Below, one piece after another: positions 1 through 8,146 of a stretch of 37,040 nt of DNA. Both the position numbers and the translations under genes were made by a program. Below the pieces are notes generated by a model. It was not told where the DNA came from. It saw nothing but the letters and a program-made list of their open reading frames with translations, and searched no databases. Position 1 is the stretch's first letter. Each line of letters begins with the position of its first letter. This DNA comes from Sphingomonadales bacterium UBA6171 (GTDB lineage Bacteria; Pseudomonadota; Alphaproteobacteria; Sphingomonadales; Sphingomonadaceae): NCBI GenBank assembly GCA_002422985.1, contig DITZ01000098.1:522-37561 (forward strand), in the 5' to 3' direction.

Positions 1-1
1 C

Positions 2-253
<252 letters not shown>

Positions 254-256
254 TAT

Positions 257-547
257 ATGCTGGAAGTCACTGCCCTTGTCTGGATGTGGAATCCGGGCAA
301 GGGCAGTTGGCATTTCCTGTCGATACCGCCCGAACAGGCCATTGAAATCAAAATGCAATCTATTGGCATGCGTGGTGGTTTCGGGTCGGTGAAAGTGTCC
401 GTCCAGATCGGCCAGACCCGCTGGCAGACCTCGGTGTTTCCGGATCGTAAAACCGGTGGCTATATCCTGCCGATCAAGGCCGATGTCCGCCGTCGCGAAG
501 ATATTGCGGCAGGCGATGAAGTGACCCTCACCCTCGATCTCGCCTAA
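257..547 (+). CDS. DUF1905 domain protein
   Basis: A 96-residue protein beginning three bases after the ettA stop, so probably co-transcribed with it. It resembles the DUF1905 family: an N-terminal strand with WxWxxGKGSWHF (here WMWNPGKGSWHF), then RGGFGSVKVSVQIGQTRWQTSVFP and a GGYILPIKADVRRREDI segment, ending with a beta strand (EVTLTLDLA). These features suggest a small all-beta fold. No biochemical function is established for the family as far as I know and no catalytic residues are evident. The ATG is the only start that avoids overlap with ettA; no clear Shine-Dalgarno sequence lies in the three-base gap, so translation may be coupled to ettA. Confidence 0.8.
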   Translation: MLEVTALVWMWNPGKGSWHFLSIPPEQAIEIKMQSIGMRGGFGSVKVSVQIGQTRWQTSVFPDRKTGGYILPIKADVRRREDIAAGDEVTLTLDLA

Positions 548-617
548 CCTTTTCTTCCCATTGCGCTTGCTGAACACCGCGCTACAACACGGGCAGGTTC
601 GACGGGAGACATCATTC

Positions 618-1634
618 ATGCAGTTCAAGCGCCTCGGCAAAAGCGCCATCAACGTTTCTGATATTTGCATGGGGACGATGTCGTTCGGTAGTCAGGCCGA
701 TGAGGCCATGGCCTTTCGCATCATGGACTCAGCTTATGATGCCGGAATCAACTTTTTCGATACGGCAGAAATGTACCCCGTCCCCGTCCACGCCCGTTAT
801 GTCGGCCTGACCGAAGATATCGTTGGCCGCTGGCTGAAAACCAAGAACCGCGACTCCATTATTCTCGCCACCAAGGTTGCGGGACCGAGCCATATCTGGA
901 TCAACGCACCATTGCGCGGTGAAATGACCGCGCTCGACCGCCACAACATCACCCGTGCGGTTGAGGGCTCCCTCAGGAAACTCGGCACCGATTATATCGA
1001 TCTGTACCAGACCCATTGGCCCGACCCGGACGCGCCGCAAGATGAGATCATGGAAGTGCTCGACGAATTGGTCCGCGCGGGCAAAATTCGGATTTCGGGC
1101 TGTTCCAATGAAAATAGCTGGGGCCTGATGAAAAGTCTTGCGACCGCCGAACGGCTCGGCACCGCGCGTTATCAGACGATCCAGAATAACTTCAGTCTCA
1201 ACAATCGCCGGTTCGAAGATGAACTGGCGAATATCTGCCGTCGCGAAGGGGTGAGCCTCATTCCTTATTCACCGATTGCGGGCGGCGTCTTGTCGGGCAA
1301 ATATCAAGGCGGCGCATGGCCGAAAGATAGCCGCTTCACCGCTTATAACGCCCTCGCGCCGCGCCAGCAGGCGATGGCCAAGCGCTTTGTCAACGACCGG
1401 ACATTGGCTTCTACCGAACGCTTCATGGCCATCGCGCAAGCGGCAGACTTATCGCCCGTTACGCTTGCGGTCGCATGGTCGAAACAACATGATTTCGTCG
1501 CGTCCACGATTGTGGGGGCGACCCATGTCGATCAGATGCCGGAAATCCTCGCGGCGGCAGATGTCATTCTGCCGCACGATGTGCTGGCCGCGATTGATGC
1601 GGTATCGAAGGACATCCCCTATCCGATGGGGTAA
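618..1634 (+). CDS. Aldo/keto reductase
   Basis: A 338-residue NADPH-dependent aldo/keto reductase. The frame is open back to 561, but the ATG at 618 is chosen because homologs begin at MQFKRLGKSAINVSDICMG and a purine-rich GGGAG lies about 10 bases upstream. The AKR tetrad is visible: Asp and Tyr in FFDTAEMYP, Lys in LATKVAG, His in YIDLYQTHWPD. The C-terminal part has the cofactor-binding pattern SPIAGGVLSGKY and ASTIVGATHVDQM. Length and motifs resemble the Tas/YghZ-like branch of AKRs acting on carbonyl compounds; the substrate cannot be told. The gene stands alone: no coupled neighbour follows, and the next gene is on the opposite strand. Confidence 0.9.
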   Translation: MQFKRLGKSAINVSDICMGTMSFGSQADEAMAFRIMDSAYDAGINFFDTAEMYPVPVHARYVGLTEDIVGRWLKTKNRDSIILATKVAGPSHIWINAPLRGEMTALDRHNITRAVEGSLRKLGTDYIDLYQTHWPDPDAPQDEIMEVLDELVRAGKIRISGCSNENSWGLMKSLATAERLGTARYQTIQNNFSLNNRRFEDELANICRREGVSLIPYSPIAGGVLSGKYQGGAWPKDSRFTAYNALAPRQQAMAKRFVNDRTLASTERFMAIAQAADLSPVTLAVAWSKQHDFVASTIVGATHVDQMPEILAAADVILPHDVLAAIDAVSKDIPYPMG

Positions 1635-1643
1635 GACCGAAGA

Positions 1644-1757
1644 TCAGCGTTTGCGAAACGCATCCTCGATTGAGCAAAAAAGCAAAACCACCGCAAAGGC
1701 GGCGGCAGTCACCACAGGCACAATCACGCCGGGCTGCATCAGTTCAGGTGTCATCAT
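1644..1757 (-). CDS. Putative 37-residue single-span membrane microprotein
   Basis: A very short reading frame that I translate as MMTPELMQPG, then a continuous hydrophobic stretch VIVPVVTAAAFAVVLLFCSI (about residues 11-30), then the charged tail EDAFRKR and TGA. The basic tail next to one hydrophobic span suggests an N-out/C-in inner-membrane peptide. A good Shine-Dalgarno sequence (GGGAGA, about 4-5 bases before the ATG) precedes it, and a perfect FNR/FixK palindrome lies about 75 bases upstream, placing it well for anaerobic or micro-oxic activation. It does not match CcoQ, CydX or KdpF as I know them. It faces the aldo/keto reductase tail-to-tail. Existence is inferred from start signals and composition; function is unknown. 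Confidence 0.6.
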   Translation of the reverse strand: MMTPELMQPGVIVPVVTAAAFAVVLLFCSIEDAFRKR

Positions 1758-1832
1758 ATCTCTCCCATATGCGCCATCTTGCGATGATGACGCCGACGTG
1801 GAGAATATTGCCGAAGCGTTGAGGGCAAGGCT

Positions 1833-1846
1833 TTGATTTAGATCAA
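1833..1846 (-). promoter_or_regulatory. FNR/FixK-type binding site upstream of the microprotein
   Basis: The sequence TTGATTTAGATCAA is a perfect match to the FNR/FixK palindrome TTGAT-N4-ATCAA. Reading on the minus strand, AATATT/TATTCT at 1802-1810 could serve as a -10 element, which would place the box centre about 41-45 bases before the start site, the usual activating position for this family. The only gene it can serve is the small frame ending at 1644; nrdB ends at 2021 and points the other way from the box. Box seen directly; role inferred. Confidence 0.7.
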
Positions 1847-1943
1847 GAACATAATGATGGGCAGACTAGAAATTCATTACCAACCCATCACAGATAATCT
1901 GCGCACCCACTCAATACATCGCCCTGAGCACCATCAGTTCGTC

Positions 1944-1964
1944 ACCCTGAACTTGTTTCAGGGT
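1944..1964. repeat. Palindromic intergenic repeat (sphingomonad REP-like stem-loop)
   Basis: An 8-bp perfect inverted repeat, ACCCTGAA / TTCAGGGT with the loop CTTGT, inside GTCACCCTGAACTTG...GGGTC. I recall this element as widely scattered between genes in sphingomonad genomes. It lies about 57 bases beyond the nrdB stop and could help end or stabilise that transcript, but no T-tract follows, so a classical terminator is not claimed. The rest of 1758-2020 holds the FNR box described separately and nothing else I can identify. Confidence 0.6.
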
Positions 1965-2020
1965 CTAAACCAACCATAGATTAATGGGCTGCAAATACCA
2001 TCGCAGCCCCCAATCCCATC

Positions 2021-3082
2021 TTACTCCGCAGCGACGCCTGCCGCCGCGAACATGTCGGCTTCCGGCACTTCGGCCACTTCCTGCACGACATCATTATTCG
2101 GCTTGGCCGATTTGCGACGGTCGAAGCTGTCCCAGACATCGTTCCAAGTGCCACGCGTGGCCGCCTTGGAATATTCGGTGGCGCGGGTTTCGAAGAAATT
2201 GGCGTGTTCAACGCCGTTCAACAGCGGCGCGAGCCAAGGCAGCGGGTGATCGTCGATCATGTAGATCGGCTGGAACCCGAGCTGGCCCAAGCGCCAATCC
2301 GCGATATAGCGGATGTACTTCTTGATTTCCTTCGGGTTCATCCCCGGCACTGGACCCTGTTCGAACGCGAGGTCGATGAACGCATCTTCCAAGCGCACCG
2401 TTTTCTGGCAGCAGTCCATAATGTCTTCCTTGACCGCTTTGGTCAGGCAGTCGCGTTCCTTCACGAACGCATGGAACAGCTTGGTGATGCCTTCACAATG
2501 CAGCGATTCATCACGGATCGACCAAGTGACAATCTGGCCCATGCCCTTCATCTTGTTGAAGCGCGGGAAGTTCATCAGCATCGCGAACGATGCGAACAGC
2601 TGCAGGCCTTCGGTAAAGCCGCCGAACATTGCCAAGGTCCGGGCAATGTCTTCGTCGGTATCGACGCCGAAGGTGCTCAGATAATCATGCTTGTCCTTCA
2701 TTTCCTTATATTGAAGGAACATGCCATATTCGCTCTCGGGCATGCCGATGGTGTCGAGCAAATGGCTGTATGCCGCGATATGGACCGTTTCCATGTTGGA
2801 AAACGCCGCGAGCATCATCTTCACTTCGGTCGGCTTGAACACCCGGCCATAATTTTCATGATAGCAATTTTGCACCTCGACATCCGCTTGGGTGAAGAAG
2901 CGGAAAATCTGGGTCAGCAGATTGCGTTCATGATCCGTCAGCTTTTGCGCCCAGTCGCGGCAATCCTCGCCCAATGGCACTTCTTCCGGCATCCAGTGGA
3001 TCTGCTGCTGACGTTTCCAGAAATCATAAGCCCATGGATATTCGAAGGGCTTGTACTGGGTGCGGGCTTCGAGAAGGGACAT
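2021..3082 (-). CDS. nrdB: Class Ia ribonucleoside-diphosphate reductase, beta subunit
   Basis: The 353-residue radical-generating subunit of aerobic ribonucleotide reductase, which partners NrdA to make deoxyribonucleotides. The di-iron ligands and radical tyrosine are in place: E98, H101 and Y105 in METVHIAAYSHLL, equivalent to E. coli E115/H118/Y122; E158 in FTEGLQLF; E192 and H195 in RDESLHCEG. The presence of the tyrosine argues for an ordinary tyrosyl-radical class I enzyme. There is no ATP-cone extension at the N-terminus. AGGAA lies about 8 bases before the ATG. The acidic/alanine-rich C-terminal tail (EADMFAAAGVAAE) is where NrdB normally docks NrdA. It lies 145 bases downstream of nrdA in the same direction, so the pair is probably one operon. 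Confidence 0.96.
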   Translation of the reverse strand: MSLLEARTQYKPFEYPWAYDFWKRQQQIHWMPEEVPLGEDCRDWAQKLTDHERNLLTQIFRFFTQADVEVQNCYHENYGRVFKPTEVKMMLAAFSNMETVHIAAYSHLLDTIGMPESEYGMFLQYKEMKDKHDYLSTFGVDTDEDIARTLAMFGGFTEGLQLFASFAMLMNFPRFNKMKGMGQIVTWSIRDESLHCEGITKLFHAFVKERDCLTKAVKEDIMDCCQKTVRLEDAFIDLAFEQGPVPGMNPKEIKKYIRYIADWRLGQLGFQPIYMIDDHPLPWLAPLLNGVEHANFFETRATEYSKAATRGTWNDVWDSFDRRKSAKPNNDVVQEVAEVPEADMFAAAGVAAE

Positions 3083-3140
3083 GGCACAGATTCCTACTTA
3101 TCAACTGGATGTCATCAATGCCCAATCAGACATTGAAAAT

Positions 3141-3170
3141 GGGTGCGAAGGTGCCTGTTTTCAAGCACCC
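3141..3170 (-). other. Possible RNA hairpin between nrdA and nrdB
   Basis: In the 145-base gap, GGGTGC (3141-3146) can pair with GCACCC (3165-3170), while the inner GGTGC (3150-3154) can pair with the same GCACC. The two stems exclude each other. Such a structure could tune nrdB relative to nrdA by pausing or partial termination, or merely protect the mRNA. No T-run follows. Seen by eye only; function is inference. Confidence 0.3.
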
Positions 3171-3227
3171 TCCAACAACCCTTAAGCTACTGACTGAAAC
3201 AGGTGGATTGCGTGTTGCTGGCCAATA

Positions 3228-5114
3228 TTACTGACAGGCCAGACACTCATCATAATCCTTCACCTCAACTTCGATCTGTTTAAGGTCGATCGTGTTGTCG
3301 GCTTCTACCCCGCCCGCGAAACCGGCGCGCTGCACCGATTTGGAGCGGAGATAATATAGCGACTTGATCCCCAATTCCCATGCGCGGAAATGGAGCATCA
3401 GCAGATCCCATTTCTCCACATCCGCCGGGATGAACAGGTTCAGCGACTGGGCCTGATCGATATAGGGCGTGCGGTCGGCAGCGAGTTCGAGCAGCCAGCG
3501 CTGATCGATTTCAAAGCTGGTCTTGAACACGTCCTTTTCCTCATGGGTGAGGAAATCGAGATGCTGGACCGAACCGCCCTGTTCGAGAATCGAATTCCAG
3601 ACATTGTCCGAATTCTTCGATTTCTCCATCAACAGCTTTTCCAGATACGGGTTGCGGATCGAGAAAGAGCCGGACAGCGTCTTATGGGTATAGATATTGG
3701 CCGGGATCGGTTCGATGCAGGCCGATGTGCCGCCGCAGATGATCGAAATCGACGCAGTCGGGGCAATCGCCATCTTGCACGAAAAACGCTCCATCACGCC
3801 CATATCGGCGGCATCCGGGCACGGCCCGCGCTCTTTGGCGAGCAGCATCGACGCTTCGGACGCCTTGGCGCTGACATGCCGGAAAATCCGCATATTCCAA
3901 GATTTGGCCATCGCGCCTTCAAACGGAATGTTGCGCGCCTGCAAGAAGCTGTGGAAGCCCATCACGCCAAGGCCGACCGAACGTTCGCGGCTGGCCGAAT
4001 ATTTGGCGCGCGCCATTTCAGGCGGAGCGCGGTCGATATAATCCGACAGGACATTGTCGAGGAAGCGCATGACATCCTCGATGAACTGCTTGTCGCCGTT
4101 CCAGTCATCCCATGTTTCAAGGTTCACCGACGACAGGCAGCACACGGCCGTCCGGTCATTGCCGAGATGGTCGCGACCGGTCGGCAGCGTGATTTCCGAA
4201 CACAGGTTGGAGGTCGACACCTTCAACCCCAGATCGCGATGATGCTTGGGCATCGCATTGTTCACATGGTCGGAGAACACAATATAGGGCTCACCCGTTT
4301 GCAGACGGGTTTCGACCAATTTCTGGAACAAGGAACGCGCATCGACCGTGGCGCGGACCGAACCGTCCTTCGGCGAGGTCAGGTTCCATTCCTTGCCGTC
4401 GCGCACCGCTTCCATAAAGGCATCGGTCAGCAGCACGCCATGGTGCAGATTGAGCGCCTTGCGGTTGAAATCGCCCGATGGCTTGCGGATTTCGAGGAAT
4501 TCTTCGATTTCCGGGTGCGACACATCGAGATAGCATGCCGCCGAACCACGACGCAGCGACCCTTGCGAAATCGCCAGCGTCAGCGAATCCATCACGCGGA
4601 CGAACGGAATGATGCCCGAGGTCTTGCCATTCAGGCCGACCGGTTCACCAATGCCGCGCACCGAACCCCAATAGGTGCCGATGCCGCCGCCCCGGCTCGC
4701 GAGCCAGACATTTTCATTCCATGTATCGACGATGCCGTTCAGGCTGTCGTCGACCGAGTTGAGATAGCAGCTGATCGGCAGGCCACGGCCCGTGCCGCCA
4801 TTGGATAGTACCGGGGTAGCTGGCATGAACCAGAGCTTTGAAATATAATCATAGACGCGCTGGGCGTGTTCGGCATCATCCGCATAAGCCGAGGCCACGC
4901 GCGCAAACAAATCCTGATAGGATTCGCCCGGCAGCAGATAGCGATCGACCAATGTTTCCTTGCCAAAGTCGGTCAGCAACGCATCACGCTCGCGATCGAG
5001 CACCAACGTGAAGCGCGGGGTCAACACCTTCGACGAATCATTCTGATCGCCGCCTGTCGGACCATGACTTGCCACATCCCCAGTCATTGCTGTTTGTGTG
5101 CCTGCCAAATCCAT
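3228..5114 (-). CDS. nrdA: Class Ia ribonucleoside-diphosphate reductase, alpha subunit
   Basis: A 628-residue catalytic subunit that reduces ribonucleoside diphosphates using NrdB's radical. Active-site residues are visible: C116 (LPISCYLN), the N303-x-C305-x-E307 triad in SNLCSEI, C326 in AVCCLSSVNL, the radical-relay tyrosine pair in SLYYLRSKS, and a C-terminal thiol pair CLAC in DECLACQ that shuttles electrons from thioredoxin or glutaredoxin. It is shorter than E. coli NrdA (761 residues): the N-terminal ATP-cone that mediates dATP shut-off is missing, and the first 30 residues are a low-complexity lead. The ATG at 5114 follows GGGGGG and AGGAG; an internal Met10 is an alternative start. 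An SOS box and probable promoter lie about 115 bases upstream. Confidence 0.96.
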   Translation of the reverse strand: MDLAGTQTAMTGDVASHGPTGGDQNDSSKVLTPRFTLVLDRERDALLTDFGKETLVDRYLLPGESYQDLFARVASAYADDAEHAQRVYDYISKLWFMPATPVLSNGGTGRGLPISCYLNSVDDSLNGIVDTWNENVWLASRGGGIGTYWGSVRGIGEPVGLNGKTSGIIPFVRVMDSLTLAISQGSLRRGSAACYLDVSHPEIEEFLEIRKPSGDFNRKALNLHHGVLLTDAFMEAVRDGKEWNLTSPKDGSVRATVDARSLFQKLVETRLQTGEPYIVFSDHVNNAMPKHHRDLGLKVSTSNLCSEITLPTGRDHLGNDRTAVCCLSSVNLETWDDWNGDKQFIEDVMRFLDNVLSDYIDRAPPEMARAKYSASRERSVGLGVMGFHSFLQARNIPFEGAMAKSWNMRIFRHVSAKASEASMLLAKERGPCPDAADMGVMERFSCKMAIAPTASISIICGGTSACIEPIPANIYTHKTLSGSFSIRNPYLEKLLMEKSKNSDNVWNSILEQGGSVQHLDFLTHEEKDVFKTSFEIDQRWLLELAADRTPYIDQAQSLNLFIPADVEKWDLLMLHFRAWELGIKSLYYLRSKSVQRAGFAGGVEADNTIDLKQIEVEVKDYDECLACQ

Positions 5115-5224
5115 TCTCCTGACCCCCCTTAGCCGCTAAAAAAACATGGTGAACGCTTGCCCCCGCCAAAACCAGCCAACAACACCGGACGCCGGTCATC
5201 GGCTCCAAGCAATGTTCTGCCCCA

Positions 5225-5252
5225 AGTATGTTCTACTTGTGTTCTAGCGTAA
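5225..5252 (-). promoter_or_regulatory. LexA (SOS) box within a probable nrdA promoter
   Basis: GTTCTACTTGTGTTC at 5230-5244 is an exact GTTC-N7-GTTC, the LexA site used by Alphaproteobacteria. On the minus strand a candidate -35 TTACGC (5247-5252) and -10 CATACT (5225-5230) flank it with a 16-base spacer, so LexA binding would block RNA polymerase. An additional GTTC at 5214-5217 is not correctly spaced to form a second site. nrdA begins about 115 bases downstream; pgeF on the other strand is about 360 bases away and less likely to be the target. The box is seen directly; the promoter hexamers are weak matches. Confidence 0.65.
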
Positions 5253-5605
5253 CGCGCCCATCATGTCCAACATGATTCACATTGCCGACAGGGGTGAAAA
5301 CCACCTTATTATTTGCGATCCACAGCCAGATTGCCAATTGACAAACGCCTGAAGCTATGACTGACCCATACAGGCCCGACCACAAAGTTTGGGGTGCCGC
5401 CCCCTGAACGACACCACCTATAGTGTCCGAATTATATTTCGGCGCAAGAGGGTATTTTAAAATTTTACCACCAGCTTGGTGCAATCCCCCATTTGCGCGG
5501 CCAATTGCTAGGCATTGCCGCGACCTGATCCAAATGGAAAATAATCACCACATTTATCCCGACAACTAAACCTAGTCAGCCCTTGACCTGCGGGCTAAAG
5601 AAACA
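5253..5605. other. Intergenic region between divergent nrdA and pgeF
   Basis: About 350 bases, less GC-rich than the flanking genes. It holds a small stem-loop CCGAA/TTCGG around 5427-5442 and an AT-rich tract near 5450-5466. A TTG-started minus-strand frame of 83 codons (5233-5484) crosses it but has no properly spaced ribosome binding site and runs over the SOS box, so it is not called. No convincing pgeF promoter, tRNA or ncRNA was recognised here. Confidence 0.5.
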
Positions 5606-6394
5606 ATGATGCAAGACACGCCACCCCCACCCTTTGTACAATCGCCCGTTTTCAGCGGATTACCCCATGGATTCTTTGGGCGCGGAGGGGGTGTTTCGAC
5701 CGGCCAATATGCCAGTCTGAACATTGGTCCCGGATCGGATGATGTGCCAGCCGATGTCGCAGAGAATCGGCGCAGGATTCGCGAAGCGATTCTCCCTGGC
5801 GGTGCGCTGGTCACCCTCTATCAAATTCACAGCGCGGATGTGGTGACTGTCACCGCCCCCATTGCCCATGATGCCCGACCAGAGGCGGATGCGCTGGTGA
5901 CAAATACCCCGGGGCTGTTGCTCGGCATCCTCACCGCCGATTGCGTGCCGGTGCTGTTCGCCGATCTGGACGCGGGCGTGATCGGAGCAGCCCATGCCGG
6001 TTGGAAGGGCGCGATCCACGGTGTGACGGATCACACCATCGCCGCAATGGAAGCGTTGGGCGCAGACCGCCGCCGCATCGTCGCTGCGCTTGGCCCCTGT
6101 ATTGCGCGTGCCAGCTATGAAGTGTCGGATGCCTTTGCCATCCCGTTTCTCGAACAGAACCCGGCGCATGAGCAATTCTTCAGCGATGCGCGGCGCGCAG
6201 GTCATTTGATGTTCGACATCGCAGGCTATGTGCTGGCGCGGCTTGGCGCGGCAGGCATACGTAAGGCCGAATGGGTCGGGATCGATACCTGCGCCGATGA
6301 GCAACATTATTTCTCCTACCGCCGTGCCACCTTGCGGGGCGAACCGGGCTATGGGCGACAAATGTCGGTCATCGGCCTACCCGTCACAGGTTGA
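5606..6394 (+). CDS. pgeF: Peptidoglycan editing factor PgeF (laccase-domain / YfiH family)
   Basis: A 262-residue member of the multicopper-oxidase-like YfiH family. Key residues that form the zinc/copper site are recognisable: His in LYQIHSADV, Cys in LTADCVPVLFAD, and His in GAAHAGWKGAIHG. The ends GPCIARASYEVSD and ADEQHYFSYRR are also typical. PgeF removes wrongly incorporated residues (for example L-Ser) from peptidoglycan stem peptides; related proteins show purine-nucleoside phosphorylase or phenol oxidase activity. Two adjacent ATG codons (5606, 5609) could start it; the upstream AAAGAAA is a weak ribosome site. Four bases separate its stop from the next gene, so the two form an operon. 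Confidence 0.92.
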   Translation: MMQDTPPPPFVQSPVFSGLPHGFFGRGGGVSTGQYASLNIGPGSDDVPADVAENRRRIREAILPGGALVTLYQIHSADVVTVTAPIAHDARPEADALVTNTPGLLLGILTADCVPVLFADLDAGVIGAAHAGWKGAIHGVTDHTIAAMEALGADRRRIVAALGPCIARASYEVSDAFAIPFLEQNPAHEQFFSDARRAGHLMFDIAGYVLARLGAAGIRKAEWVGIDTCADEQHYFSYRRATLRGEPGYGRQMSVIGLPVTG

Positions 6395-6398
6395 GCAC

Positions 6399-7358
6399 AT
6401 GAACGCCTCCGCCACACTCCAGACGCGCACCCTGCCCTTTGGCGATGAGAGCATCGCGGAAGCCGCGCGACTGATAGCTAGCGGCATGGTCGTCGCGATC
6501 CCGACCGAGACCGTCTATGGCCTTGCCGGGGATGCCCAGAATGGCGAAGCGGTGGCGCGCATCTATGAGGCCAAGGGACGACCCGGTTTCAACCCGCTGA
6601 TCGTCCATGTGCCGGACCTTGCCCATGCCGAACGTCTGGCAGTGTTCGATGACCGCGCCCGTGCGCTTGCCCATGCCTTCTGGCCCGGCGCGTTGACGAT
6701 GGTACTGCCGGTGCGCAATGATAACGGCCTGTCCTCCTTGGTGACCGCTGGGCTGGAGACGGTCGCGATCCGGGTACCGGCGCACCGCGCGATGCGGGCA
6801 TTGCTGACCGCCGCAGACCGCCCGCTTGCCGCGCCCAGCGCCAATGCCTCTGGCCGGATCAGCCCGACCCGCGCCGATCATGTCGCGCTCAGCCTGACCG
6901 GCCGCATCCCGCTGATCATTGATGACAATGCGACCGGGCTGGGGCTAGAATCGACGATCATCTCTTTTGGCGCAGATGACATTCACCTGTTGCGCCCCGG
7001 CCCGATCACGGCGGAGGCGTTAACAGCGGCATCCCATTTGCCCGTCACCGAGCGCCGCCATGATGAGGCGATCATCGCGCCCGGCCAGCTGCTTAGCCAT
7101 TATGCGCCGTCCAAGCCTGTGCGGCTTAACGTGACGCTACCCGACGCAGATGAATATCTGATCGGCTTTGGCGGGATTGCGGGCGATGCGAGCCTGTCCT
7201 TGGATGGTGATCTTACCCAAGCCGCCGCCAATCTGTTCGATCTGCTGCACCGGGCCGATTCTGCGCCCAAGCCCCGCATCGCCATTGCGCCGATCACGGA
7301 TGAGGGTCTCGGCATCGCGATCAACGACCGGCTGCGCCGCGCGGCCCATCAGGATTGA
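6399..7358 (+). CDS. L-threonylcarbamoyladenylate synthase (TsaC/Sua5 type)
   Basis: A 319-residue enzyme that makes threonylcarbamoyl-AMP from Thr, bicarbonate and ATP, the first step of tRNA t6A37 synthesis. The YrdC/TsaC core shows PTETVYGLAGDA, KGRPGFNPLIVHV, AVRVPAHRAM-like AIRVPAHRAM, APSANASGRISPT and LGLESTIISF. After about residue 200 a C-terminal Sua5 domain follows a linker beginning at the conserved APGQLLSHYAPSKPV, so this is the longer Sua5 form rather than TsaC alone. The ATG at 6399 is chosen because the core starts shortly after it and an AGG lies just upstream; the frame is open further back within pgeF, but those codons read as pgeF shadow. Confidence 0.93.
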   Translation: MNASATLQTRTLPFGDESIAEAARLIASGMVVAIPTETVYGLAGDAQNGEAVARIYEAKGRPGFNPLIVHVPDLAHAERLAVFDDRARALAHAFWPGALTMVLPVRNDNGLSSLVTAGLETVAIRVPAHRAMRALLTAADRPLAAPSANASGRISPTRADHVALSLTGRIPLIIDDNATGLGLESTIISFGADDIHLLRPGPITAEALTAASHLPVTERRHDEAIIAPGQLLSHYAPSKPVRLNVTLPDADEYLIGFGGIAGDASLSLDGDLTQAAANLFDLLHRADSAPKPRIAIAPITDEGLGIAINDRLRRAAHQD

Positions 7359-7422
7359 AAGCCAGCGCTTCACCCGCTAGAGGCCGGTTCAACTTCTTCA
7401 TCGCCTTTTGGAGTATCGATTC

Positions 7423-8109
7423 ATGCCAACGCTCGTCCTTATCCGCCACGGCCAATCCTCCTGGAATCTGGAAAATCGCTTCACCGGCTGGTGGGATGTG
7501 GACGTGACCGAATTGGGCGTTGCCGAAGCCCGCGCCGCTGGCCAGTTGATGCGCGACAAGGGGCTGGATTTCGATAGCTGCTTCACCAGCTTCCAGACCC
7601 GCGCGATCAAGACGCTCAACATCGCATTGGAAGAAATGGGCCGCTTGTGGTTGCCGGTCGAAAAGGACTGGCGCTTGAACGAACGCCATTATGGTGGGCT
7701 GACCGGCCTCAACAAGGCGGAAACCGCCGCCAAGCATGGCGATGATCAGGTCAAGATCTGGCGTCGTTCGTTCGACGTGCCGCCGCCGCCGCTGGAAGCG
7801 GGCAGCGAATTCGATCTGTCGACCGACCGCCGTTATGCCGGGATCGACATCCCCAACACCGAAAGCCTGAAAGACACCATCGCCCGCGTGCTCCCTTATT
7901 GGGAAGCCCGCATCGCGCCGGAACTGAAAGCGGGCAAGCGCGTGCTGATCTCCGCCCATGGCAATTCGCTGCGCGCCTTGGTCAAGCATCTGTCCAACAT
8001 CCCGGACGATGAGATCACCGGCCTCGAAATCCCGACCGGCCAGCCGATCGTGTATCAACTCGACGACAATCTTAACGCGCTGGATCGTTATTATTTGAAC
8101 GAGCGGTAA
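7423..8109 (+). CDS. gpmA: 2,3-bisphosphoglycerate-dependent phosphoglycerate mutase
   Basis: A 228-residue glycolytic/gluconeogenic enzyme interconverting 3- and 2-phosphoglycerate through a phosphohistidine. The catalytic histidine is H9 in LIRHGQSSWN; other signatures are RFTGWWDVDVTE, the acid and substrate residues in LNERHYGGLTGLNK, the second histidine in ISAHGNSLRALVKH, and the C-terminal IPTGQPIVYQLD. Length fits the dPGM family. The ATG at 7423 follows GGAG by about 9 bases; a TTG at 7408 lies in frame but would add residues with no family support. It is preceded by a 64-base gap after the Sua5 gene, so it could have its own promoter. Confidence 0.96.
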   Translation: MPTLVLIRHGQSSWNLENRFTGWWDVDVTELGVAEARAAGQLMRDKGLDFDSCFTSFQTRAIKTLNIALEEMGRLWLPVEKDWRLNERHYGGLTGLNKAETAAKHGDDQVKIWRRSFDVPPPPLEAGSEFDLSTDRRYAGIDIPNTESLKDTIARVLPYWEARIAPELKAGKRVLISAHGNSLRALVKHLSNIPDDEITGLEIPTGQPIVYQLDDNLNALDRYYLNER

Positions 8110-8146
8110 GATTGCCAATCCCCCCGCTGCCGGTTACGAGAAGTGC

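Noticed and set aside
3390..4808. Long open frame (472 codons) antisense to nrdA
   Set aside because: It is opposite a clearly identified conserved gene, and its composition (rich in Arg, His, Gly, Ala) is the usual artefact of GC-rich antisense frames.
5233..5484. Minus-strand frame of 83 codons with a hydrophobic patch in the nrdA-pgeF gap
   Set aside because: It needs a TTG start with no properly spaced ribosome site, has no recognisable family, and its end runs across the SOS box and the nrdA promoter region.
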